64,000 nucleotides of DNA, from the NCBI RefSeq assembly GCF_003387475.1, contig NZ_QUNO01000019.1:62001-126000 (forward strand), given 5' to 3'. This document shows, one piece after another, positions 57,715-64,000 of this stretch. The position numbers and the translations under genes were made by a program. Position 1 is the first letter of the stretch, and every line of letters begins with the position of its first letter. The notes beneath the pieces were generated by a model that had not been told where the DNA came from, did not search any database, and worked only from the letters and a program-made list of their open reading frames with translations. The DNA is from Kutzneria buriramensis. Lineage in GTDB: Bacteria; Actinomycetota; Actinomycetes; Mycobacteriales; Pseudonocardiaceae.

Positions 57715-58704
57715 ATGAGGGCGTGGCGTGTGACCCGACCGGGACCGATGGCCACCGGGCCGCTGGGGCTGTCGGAGGAGCCCCGACCCGAGCCGGCCGC
57801 CGGCGAGGTGCTCGTCCGCGTGCTGGCCTGCGGTGTGTGCCGGACGGACCTGCACGTGTCCGAGGGCGACCTGGACGTGCACCGTCCGTCGGTCGTGCCG
57901 GGGCACGAGGTGGTCGGCGAGGTCGCGTCGGCCGGCTCGCGGTTCGCCGTGGGGGAGCGGATCGGCATCGCGTGGCTGCGGCACACCTGCGGCCAGTGCC
58001 GTTACTGCCAGCGCGGAGCCGAGAACCTGTGCCCGAACTCGCGGTACACCGGCTGGGACGCCGACGGCGGCTACGCCGACTACACCGTTGTGCCCGAGGC
58101 GTACGCCTACCGCCTGCCCGTCGGCTACTCGGACGCCGAGCTTGCGCCGCTACTGTGTGCGGGCATCATCGGCTACCGCGCGCTGGAGCGCGCCGAGTTG
58201 CCGGCTGGCGGCCGCCTCGGCATCTACGGCTTCGGTGCCAGCGCCCACCTCGCCGCTCAGGTCGCGCTCGCACGCGGCGCCACCGTGCATGTGCTCACCC
58301 GTAGCCCCGCCGCCCGTGAACTGGCCCTGAGCCTCGGCGCCGCCTCCGCCGGCGCCGCCGACGCCATGCCGCCCGAACCGCTGGACGCCGCCATCCTGTT
58401 CGCCCCCGTCGGCGACCTCGTGCTGCCGGCCCTCGCCGCCCTCGATCGCGGCGGGACGTTGTCCGTCGCCGGCATCCACCTGTCCGACATCCCGGTGCTG
58501 AACTACCAGCGGCACCTGTTCCAGGAACGGCAGCTGCGCAGCGTCACCGCCAACACCCGTCAGGACGGCGCCGACTTCATGGCCTTCGCCGCCCAGCACC
58601 GCCTGCACGTGACGACGACGCCGTACCCGCTGGACCAGGCCGACCGCGCCCTGACCGACCTGGCCGGCGACCGCGTCGACGGCGCCGCCGTCCTGGTGCC
58701 GTGA
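57715..58704 (+). CDS. Zinc-dependent alcohol dehydrogenase
   Basis: A 329-residue MDR alcohol dehydrogenase. Catalytic zinc: [14 protein letters not shown] and [10 protein letters not shown]; structural zinc: [15 protein letters not shown]; nucleotide fold [19 protein letters not shown], a variant of GxGxxG. Similar in type to AdhA/Rv1862-like enzymes that reduce aldehydes. ATG 57715 with AGAGGAG six bases upstream is preferred to ATG 57709. It might reduce aldehydes formed by the ThDP decarboxylase encoded at 59672 (inference). Confidence 0.92.
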   Translation: MRAWRVTRPGPMATGPLGLSEEPRPEPAAGEVLVRVLACGVCRTDLHVSEGDLDVHRPSVVPGHEVVGEVASAGSRFAVGERIGIAWLRHTCGQCRYCQRGAENLCPNSRYTGWDADGGYADYTVVPEAYAYRLPVGYSDAELAPLLCAGIIGYRALERAELPAGGRLGIYGFGASAHLAAQVALARGATVHVLTRSPAARELALSLGAASAGAADAMPPEPLDAAILFAPVGDLVLPALAALDRGGTLSVAGIHLSDIPVLNYQRHLFQERQLRSVTANTRQDGADFMAFAAQHRLHVTTTPYPLDQADRALTDLAGDRVDGAAVLVP

Positions 58705-58708
58705 GGGT

Positions 58709-58939
58709 TCAGCGCTTCTCGTCCGAGTAGAGGCGGCGGCCCCAGCGCAGGTAGGCCAGCGGGCCGACGAAGTTGACGGCGATGAGCCAGGCCCATCGGC
58801 GCTTGGGGCCGTTGACGACCTCGGCCGGCCGCAGCGCCAGGTCGGTCCACGCGAAGGCGGCCAGGGTGAGCTGAACGGTGCCGAGCAGCACGATCCAGCG
58901 GCGCTGGCCCGGCGTGAGGTCCTTCCAGCGGCGGCTCAT
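58709..58939 (-). CDS. Small PLDc_N-type membrane protein
   Basis: A 76-residue protein with two helices: RRWIVLLGTVQLTLAAFAWTDL and AWLIAVNFVGPLAYLRWGRR, with the PKRRWAWLIAVNFVGPLAY pattern of phospholipase D N-terminal-like membrane domains. ATG overlaps the phoU stop (ATGA), so it is coupled to phoU. Function unknown. Confidence 0.8.
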   Translation of the reverse strand: MSRRWKDLTPGQRRWIVLLGTVQLTLAAFAWTDLALRPAEVVNGPKRRWAWLIAVNFVGPLAYLRWGRRLYSDEKR

Positions 58940-59568
58940 GCCGACGCAGCCGCCTCGAAGCGGACGCTCTCGGCGATGGCGACGGCGTGGTCGGCGTAGC
59001 GCTCGTAGTACCGGCCGAGCAGCGCGAGGTCGAGGGCGGTCTGCATGGGCAGCGCGCTGGCCAGCAGTTCCTTGTAGAGGGCGGCGTGGAGGGTGTCCAT
59101 CTCGTCGTCCTCACGCTCGAGTTCGGCGGCGGATTCCCTGTCACGGAAGGCGATGGCCTCCTTGACCTGCTCGGCGAGGTGCAGCGCGACCCGGTTCATG
59201 GAGTGCACGATCCCGTGCAGCTGGATCGGCACGGCGTCGCGGGGCGCGTCCTCGGCGGCGATCTCGGCGATGTGCCGGGCCAGATCGCCCATGCGCTCGA
59301 GGTCGCGGTCCATCCGCAGGCCGGCGACCAGCGTGCGGAGGTCGCCGGCGACGGGCTGCTGGGTCGCCAGCACGCGGAGGATGTGCTCGTCGATCTCACG
59401 CCGCAGCGCGTCGACCGTGTTGTCGTCGCTGATCACCTCGCGGGCGGTGACGTCGTCGGCCTCCAGCAGCGCGGTCGTGGCCCGCCCCATGGCCGACTGC
59501 ACCAGTTGCGTCATCCCGATCAGCTTCTCGTCGATTGTTTCCAGTTCCTGGTGGAACGTCGTGCGCAT
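58936..59568 (-). CDS. phoU: PhoU-family phosphate-signalling protein
   Basis: A 210-residue double three-helix-bundle protein: FHQELETIDEKLIGMTQLVQ at the N-terminus, DLRTLVAGLRMDRDLERMGDLARHIAE (the metal-binding E/D-rich PhoU motif) and YYERYADHAVAIAESV (second motif). PhoU represses the Pho system and influences persister formation. No pst or phoR/phoB genes are near; instead a 13/14 DosR-like box stands 90 bp upstream, so hypoxic control of phosphate signalling is suggested. Confidence 0.93.
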   Translation of the reverse strand: MRTTFHQELETIDEKLIGMTQLVQSAMGRATTALLEADDVTAREVISDDNTVDALRREIDEHILRVLATQQPVAGDLRTLVAGLRMDRDLERMGDLARHIAEIAAEDAPRDAVPIQLHGIVHSMNRVALHLAEQVKEAIAFRDRESAAELEREDDEMDTLHAALYKELLASALPMQTALDLALLGRYYERYADHAVAIAESVRFEAAASA

Positions 59569-59657
59569 GACGGGCTCCCGGTGTCGTGGATGCCTTACGG
59601 GTCAAGGCTATGGATGGGCCTGGTCCCGGTGGCAGTGGCGGGATTCCCGGTGGGGCA

Positions 59658-59671
59658 GGGACTTCCGGCCC
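59658..59671. promoter_or_regulatory. DosR-box-like site upstream of phoU
   Basis: GGGACTTCCGGCCC matches 13 of 14 of GGGACTTTNGGCCC. It directly adjoins the stop of the ThDP enzyme gene and is 90 bp before the phoU ATG on the same strand. The shorter palindrome GGGCCTGGTCCC lies between the box and phoU. Confidence 0.7.
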
Positions 59672-61210
59672 TCAGAGCACGGCGTGGATCAGGTGGGGGC
59701 CGGGCTCGGCCTGGGCCAGCCGCAGCTCGGCGACGAGCTCGTCGGCGGTCAGGGCGCGGCTGGCCGGCACGCCCATGCCGACCGCCAGCGAGACGAAGTC
59801 GAGGTGCGGCGGAGCGAGCGACAGCATCTCCTGCGCCCGGGGACCGGGCGTGGTGGTGCCGGTGCGGGCCAGCTCGATGTTGAGAATCGCGTACGAGCCG
59901 TTGTCGAGGATGACGGTGGTGACGTCCAGCCCCTCCCGCGCCTGCGTCCACAGCGCGGAGATCGTGTACATGGCGCTGCCGTCGGACTCCAGGCACAGCA
60001 CCGGACGGTCCGGGCACGCGACCGCCGCGCCGGTCGCCACCGGCAGGCCCTGGCCGATCGCACCGCCGGTGAGCGTGAGCCAGTCGTGCTCGGGGGCGGA
60101 TGCGGTGGCGGCGGGCAGGAACAGCCCGGACGTGTTCGCCTCGTCGACGACGATCGCACCGTCCGGCAGGGTCGCGCCGATCGCCGCGGCCATCGACTGG
60201 GCGTTGAGCGGCCCGGTCGGCGCGGAGACCCGGGGCCCGGACGGCGGCAGCGGCGTGTCGGTCCACACGAGATCGGCGAGGTGCTCCAATGCCTCGGTGA
60301 CATCCTCGTGATCGGTGGCGAGCACGTGCTGCTCGCACTCCGGCGGCACGAGGCTGCCGGGCTTGCCGGGGTAGGCGAAGAACGCCACCGGTGACCGTGC
60401 GCCGGCCAGCACCAGGTGCCGCACGCCGGAGAGTTGCGCGCCGGCCTGCTCGGCGAAGTAGCCGAGACGCTCCACCGCCGGCAGCGAGCCGCCACGCTCC
60501 AGCCGCGCCGGGAAGGTCTCGCACAGCAGCTGCGCACCCGTCGCCGCGGCGATGCGCTGCGCGGCCAGCAGCGCCCGTCGACGCGTGCCTCCGCCGCCGA
60601 GCAGCAGCGTGCACGGCTCGCCGGACTGGAGGATCTTCGCGATCGCCGAGACGGTCACCTCGGCCACCACGGGTGCGGTGGTCGCCGGCACCGGCTGACC
60701 CACGTTGCGGGCTTCGGACCAGCCGAGGTCGGCCGGCACGATGAGCGTCGCCACGTGACCGGGGGCGTTCATCGAGGCGGCGACGGCCGCTGCCGTGTCG
60801 CGGCCCAGGTCCGTCGCCACATGCGCGCGGCGCACCCACGCCGACACCGTTCCGGCGACGGCGTCGATGTCCGAGGCCAGCGGCGGGTCGAACTTCAGGT
60901 GGTCCACGGCGTGGTCGCCGACGACCACCACGACCGGGGTGCTCGCGCGGCGGGCGTTGTGCAGGTTCGCCAGGCCATTGCCCAGGCCGGGCCCGAGGTG
61001 CAGCAGTGCCGCGGCGGGACGGCCGGCCATCCGGCCGTAGCCGTCGGCCGCGCCGGTCACCACGCCCTCGAACAGGCCCAGCACGCCCCGCATGCCGTGC
61101 ACCTCGTCCAGCGCGGCCACGAACTGCATCTCGGAGGTGCCGGGATTGGCGAAGCACACGTCCACCCCGGACGCGACCAGTGTCCGCAGCACCGTCTCCG
61201 CGCCGTTCAT
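59672..61210 (-). CDS. ThDP-dependent enzyme (acetolactate synthase/benzoylformate decarboxylase-like)
   Basis: A 512-residue ThDP enzyme. PYR domain with activating Glu in VLGLFEGVVTGAADGYGRM; PP domain with the ThDP/Mg motif ESDGSAMYTISALWTQ...DNGSYAILN and GGAIGQGLPVATGAA. The SDG form and lack of an FAD-type middle domain favour a 2-keto acid decarboxylase over true acetolactate synthase. ATG 61210 overlaps the FAD oxidase stop. Together they would turn a 2-hydroxyacid to a 2-keto acid and then to an aldehyde; substrate unknown. Confidence 0.88.
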   Translation of the reverse strand: MNGAETVLRTLVASGVDVCFANPGTSEMQFVAALDEVHGMRGVLGLFEGVVTGAADGYGRMAGRPAAALLHLGPGLGNGLANLHNARRASTPVVVVVGDHAVDHLKFDPPLASDIDAVAGTVSAWVRRAHVATDLGRDTAAAVAASMNAPGHVATLIVPADLGWSEARNVGQPVPATTAPVVAEVTVSAIAKILQSGEPCTLLLGGGGTRRRALLAAQRIAAATGAQLLCETFPARLERGGSLPAVERLGYFAEQAGAQLSGVRHLVLAGARSPVAFFAYPGKPGSLVPPECEQHVLATDHEDVTEALEHLADLVWTDTPLPPSGPRVSAPTGPLNAQSMAAAIGATLPDGAIVVDEANTSGLFLPAATASAPEHDWLTLTGGAIGQGLPVATGAAVACPDRPVLCLESDGSAMYTISALWTQAREGLDVTTVILDNGSYAILNIELARTGTTTPGPRAQEMLSLAPPHLDFVSLAVGMGVPASRALTADELVAELRLAQAEPGPHLIHAVL

Positions 61211-62586
61211 CGCATCGCTCCCGCCGGCTCGAACAACACGCCCGGGTTGAGGATGCCAGCCGGGTCGAACGCGTGCTTGATGCGGCGCATCAGATCCGTC
61301 CGCAGGGGATCCTCCAACGCGTCGAAGTACACGCGCTTGTCCACGCCGATGCCGTGCTCGCCGGAGATGCTGCCGCCGGCCGCGATGCCCGCCCTGAGCA
61401 CGGACGTCATGAGCTGCTGCCGGGTCTCCGGATCCGGCTGGAAGACCGAGAGATGTACGTTGCCGTCGCCCGCGTGGCCGCAGCCGATCACGTACGAGCC
61501 GGTGTCGGCGGCGAGGCGCTGCACCTCGGCGAGGAAGTCCGGCATCGCCGCGCGGGGCACGACCGTGTCGAGCAGGTCGTTCGCGCCTGCCGCCTTCGAC
61601 GTGTGCAGGGCCCGTTCCCGTGCCCGGAGCAGGCGCCGACCGGTCGCCCGATCCAGTGGGTAGACATCGGCGGCTCCTTGTGCGGCAAGGAATTCCGCTA
61701 CCTCGACGACGTCCTCGGCCAGGCGTTCGGCGGTACGCGACTCCAGTTCGACGATCAGGTACGCCTGCGCCGACTCGTGCACCGCGGACGCCATGTCCTC
61801 GGCGTGGGCGAGGGCCGCCATCGTCAGCGCGTCCACGTACTCCAGAACCACCGGGTCGATGCCCGTCGCCAGCAGTCGCGGCACCGCCAGCGTCAGTTCG
61901 TGCGCGTCGGCGAACGGCGCGAGGACGACCGCCTGGTGGGGCAGGCGCGGCCGCAGGCGCAGGATCAGCTGCGTCACCAGCGCCAACGTTCCCTCCGAGC
62001 CGGCGATCAATTGGGTGAGGTCGTATCCCGTGCTGTTCTTGACGAATCGGCCGCCCGCGCGGATGACCTCGCCGGTGGCCAGCACGGCCTCCAGCCCGAG
62101 CACGTTGTGCCGGGTCACGCCGTACTTGACGGCCTGCATGCCGCCGGCGTTGGTCGCCAGGTTGCCGCCGACCGTGGCCCCCATCTCCCCGGGATGCACC
62201 GGGTAGATCAGGCCGTGCGCCGCCGTGGCGGCGTCCAGCTCGGTCAACGTGACGCCCGGCTGCACCACCGCCACCTGGTTGGCCTCGTCGATCTCGAGGA
62301 TGGCGTTCATCCGTTCGAACGACACCAGGATGCCGTCCGGCCGGGCGATCGCCGCGCCGGCCAGGCTCGTCCCGGATCCCCTTGCCGTCACGGGGATTCC
62401 CTCGCGGCCGGCGACCCGCAGCACCGCGGCGACCTCGGCGGTGCAGCCGGGCCGCACCACGAAGGCCGGCGTCTGCGGCGTGCACGTCAGCGACTCGTCA
62501 CGGGAGTAGTCGGGGGAGGCATCCGCGCCGGGCACCGCATTGGCCGATCCCACGGCGTCGGCGAGCAGATCCTGCACGTTGGTCAT
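61207..62586 (-). CDS. FAD-linked 2-hydroxyacid dehydrogenase (GlcD/D-lactate type)
   Basis: A 459-residue oxidase of the VAO/PCMH family: VVRPGCTAEVAAVLRVAGRE, VTARGSGTSLAGAA, HPGEMGATVGGNLATNAGGM, FVKNSTGYDLTQLIAGSEGT, and the C-terminal GCGHAGDGNVHLSV and SGEHGIGVDKR catalytic signatures of D-lactate/glycolate dehydrogenases. No Fe-S domain. ATG 62586 is chosen because upstream in-frame residues run into the DosR-like box region. First gene of a two-gene operon. Confidence 0.92.
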   Translation of the reverse strand: MTNVQDLLADAVGSANAVPGADASPDYSRDESLTCTPQTPAFVVRPGCTAEVAAVLRVAGREGIPVTARGSGTSLAGAAIARPDGILVSFERMNAILEIDEANQVAVVQPGVTLTELDAATAAHGLIYPVHPGEMGATVGGNLATNAGGMQAVKYGVTRHNVLGLEAVLATGEVIRAGGRFVKNSTGYDLTQLIAGSEGTLALVTQLILRLRPRLPHQAVVLAPFADAHELTLAVPRLLATGIDPVVLEYVDALTMAALAHAEDMASAVHESAQAYLIVELESRTAERLAEDVVEVAEFLAAQGAADVYPLDRATGRRLLRARERALHTSKAAGANDLLDTVVPRAAMPDFLAEVQRLAADTGSYVIGCGHAGDGNVHLSVFQPDPETRQQLMTSVLRAGIAAGGSISGEHGIGVDKRVYFDALEDPLRTDLMRRIKHAFDPAGILNPGVLFEPAGAMR

Positions 62587-62645
62587 GACCACGACGGTAG
62601 GGAGGCGGATTCGGGTTCCGAAGGGCCGCAAGGACGTGGGGGAGC

Positions 62646-62659
62646 GGGGCTTTCGGCAC
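62646..62659. promoter_or_regulatory. DosR-box-like site
   Basis: GGGGCTTTCGGCAC matches 12 of 14 of GGGACTTTNGGCCC. It lies centrally in the 127-bp divergent gap, 60 bp before the FAD oxidase ATG and 55 bp before the small charged ORF at 62714. Confidence 0.6.
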
Positions 62660-62713
62660 CTGCGGCCCGACCGGGACGAGCGGGACGATCTGGTGGGGAA
62701 GGAGGTGGGCGAG

Positions 62714-62869
62714 ATGACGAACGCCGAGTCCGCCAAGGCCGCGACGGAGGCTCGCGACGAGCTCAAGGCGGAGCCCACGGCCAAGACGACGCATGGCGAC
62801 CCGCTGGCCCGTTACCTCGGGGCGGTGGCGTACAAGGAGAAGCAGGAGAAGAAGACGGATCACAAGTGA
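62714..62869 (+). CDS. 51-residue charged, helical mini-protein
   Basis: A short ORF: MTNAESAKAATEARDELKAE, then DPLARYLGAVAYKEKQEKK and the end TDHK. Nearly half the residues are charged; no membrane segment. The ribosome binding site GGAAGGAGGTG ahead of ATG 62714 is the strongest I saw in the window, which supports real, abundant translation. The longer in-frame reading from 62585 would overlap the FAD oxidase start. Family unknown; possibly a stress or nucleic-acid/protein-binding helix. Confidence 0.65.
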   Translation: MTNAESAKAATEARDELKAEPTAKTTHGDPLARYLGAVAYKEKQEKKTDHK

Positions 62870-62877
62870 CCTCCCGG

Positions 62878-62918
62878 CACGACCGCGCCGGCCCGTTCAC
62901 CGGGCTGGCGCGGTCGTG
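62878..62918. terminator. Bidirectional terminator hairpin
   Basis: CACGACCGCGCC (62878-62889) pairs with GGCGCGGTCGTG (62907-62918), and GCCCG/CGGGC inside adds five pairs. It follows the mini-protein stop and overlaps the 3' end of the convergent kinase gene. Confidence 0.8.
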
Positions 62919-64000
62919 TCCACGATCTCCGCCTCCGGCCACGGGTCGGACTCCCGCACCATGGTCGCCGCGATTTCCGCGGTGGCGTCGGAGAAGTGCG
63001 AGGTTCGTGCCCGCCGCCCGATCCGCGTGTCGGCGAGCTCGTCCGGCGCCCGGCACAGCAGCTCGACCATGCGGCTCGACGTGCCGGCAGCCACGGCCCG
63101 GGCCTGCTCCCGGTGCGCAGCCCGACGCCAGCTGGCGTCGAGCACCACGGTTTCGCCGCGCCCCAGCAGGAGTTCGGCGCGCCGCAGCATCTCGCGGTAG
63201 GTGTGCTCGGTGCCGGCGGCGCTGTAGATGCCTTCCTGCCAGCCGGTGGCGGCGCTGGTCTCCGGCGAGATGCCGGCCATCTCCTTGCGGACCCGGTCGG
63301 ACTGCACCAGCACGCCGCCGAGTTCGTCGGCCAGCCGACCGGCCACTGTGGACTTCCCGGCGCCCGGCCGGCCGCCGACGACGACCAGCCTCGGCTCGGC
63401 CTGGCGCAGGTGCCGCAGCGCCAGGTCGGCCAGTTGCCGCGCCTGCTCGTCCTGACCGGCGACGCCCTGGGCGTGCCGCAGACAGGCGACCTTGGCCCGC
63501 ACGACCGCCCGGTATGCGATGTAGTGGTGCTCGAGCGACACGCAGCGCTCGGTGCCGGAGAACTCCGCGTAGCAGTCCAGGAACCACGCGCCGAGGTCCG
63601 GCCGGCCGAGCCGTTCCAGGTCCATCGCGAGGAAAGCGGCGTCGTCGAGCGAGTCGACCCAGCGCAGCCGGTCGTCGAACTCGAGGCAGTCCAGCACGCG
63701 GGGGCCGTCCGGCAGGCAGAAGATGTCGTCGGCGATGAGGTCGCCGTGCCCGTCGCAGGCGACGCCGGCCTGCGCGCGGGCGGCCAGCAGTGGCTGGCGG
63801 CCGGCGAGGTAGCGGTTGACCAGGTCGGTGATCTCCGCGAGCACGGCGGCGTCCAGCGGGCCGTTCCGGAACGGCACCATCTCCGTCAGGTTGGCCGTCC
63901 ACCGCTCGCGCAGGCCTTCCAACAGCGCCACCCGGTCGATCTCCGGACCGCGCTTGGCGGTGGCGTGGAACGCCGCGATCAGGCGGGCGACCTGCCGCAA
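62897..64000 (-). CDS. Rv2004c-like phosphotransferase/P-loop kinase fusion, 5' end missing
   Basis: The visible 367 residues are the C-terminal part; the N-terminus lies beyond 64000. The first part is aminoglycoside-phosphotransferase-like: GVACDGHGDLIADDIFCLPD carries the catalytic-loop HGD and VLDCLEFDDRLRWVDSLDDAAFL the metal-binding Asp region. The second part is a P-loop kinase: VVVGGRPGAGKSTVAGRLAD (Walker A), LVQSDRVRKEMAG and TVVLDASW. This two-domain layout is that of Rv2004c, a DosR-regulon protein of about 500 residues with unproven substrate. Convergent with the mini-protein gene. Confidence 0.88.
   Translation of the reverse strand: MRQVARLIAAFHATAKRGPEIDRVALLEGLRERWTANLTEMVPFRNGPLDAAVLAEITDLVNRYLAGRQPLLAARAQAGVACDGHGDLIADDIFCLPDGPRVLDCLEFDDRLRWVDSLDDAAFLAMDLERLGRPDLGAWFLDCYAEFSGTERCVSLEHHYIAYRAVVRAKVACLRHAQGVAGQDEQARQLADLALRHLRQAEPRLVVVGGRPGAGKSTVAGRLADELGGVLVQSDRVRKEMAGISPETSAATGWQEGIYSAAGTEHTYREMLRRAELLLGRGETVVLDASWRRAAHREQARAVAAGTSSRMVELLCRAPDELADTRIGRRARTSHFSDATAEIAATMVRESDPWPEAEIVDTTAPAR

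Noticed and set aside
61006-63738. 910-residue forward open frame over the FAD oxidase and kinase
   Set aside because: Antisense shadow; the reverse strand has clear enzyme motifs.

Overview
The window is very GC-rich actinobacterial DNA. Gene families, GTG/TTG starts, many ATGA/GTGA/TGATG overlaps and U-tract-less hairpin terminators all fit a filamentous actinomycete. Pseudonocardiaceae is my guess; no rRNA or housekeeping marker is present to prove it. I see no tRNA, rRNA, CRISPR array, insertion sequence or phage gene.

Left part (1-16 kb). A partial F420-type oxidoreductase is followed by a giant secreted RHS/YD-repeat protein with a possible SARP-type promoter (three T(T/G)CAAGG repeats, 11-bp period). 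Next come a 26-residue antisense mini-ORF, a 23-bp perfect hairpin, an XRE/NB-ARC/TPR regulator and a frameshifted secreted Ig-like gene. Then follows a redox cluster: DoxX-like protein, FMN-binding protein, ferric-reductase-like flavocytochrome, OmpR-type two-component system and DUF2231 membrane protein. Three 11-bp-spaced repeat sites in this cluster are probably the targets of its own response regulator.

Right part (16-64 kb). This is a dense dormancy/hypoxia island matching the Mycobacterium tuberculosis DosR regulon in content. It has a DosS-like GAF kinase with the haem-ligand histidine context, a close DosR homologue, Hsp20, seven universal stress proteins (five with two USP domains), five CBS-domain proteins, Acg-type nitroreductases, a CtpF-like P-type ATPase, two Rv1733c-like membrane proteins, a DATIN/HPF-like ribosome protein, an Rv0080-like flavin-fold protein and an Rv2004c-like kinase. 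Low-oxygen metabolism is included: phosphoketolase and acetate kinase, cytochrome bd oxidase, a group-3b-like soluble [NiFe] hydrogenase, GAPDH, PEP synthase, a P1B-5-type metal ATPase fused to hemerythrin, PhoU, and a 2-hydroxyacid oxidase/ThDP decarboxylase pair.

I found nine intergenic sites resembling the DosR box (GGGACTTTNGGCCC / GGGACTWWAGTCCC), most placed between divergent units. They imply a regulon: one box in front of xfp-ackA, one for acg-usp-cbs-pat, one between cbs-dosR and the ctpF-to-cydAB operon, two internal to that operon, and one each for hpf-usp-usp/usp-ATPase, hsp20-to-hydrogenase, phoU and the hydroxyacid oxidase. The logic appears to be oxygen or redox sensing (DosS/DosR) driving fermentative ATP and acetate production, alternative respiration, NAD(P)H/H2 balancing, ribosome hibernation and stress proteins. 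Two gene remnants (secreted Ig-like protein, ABC transporter) and several mini-ORFs are also described.
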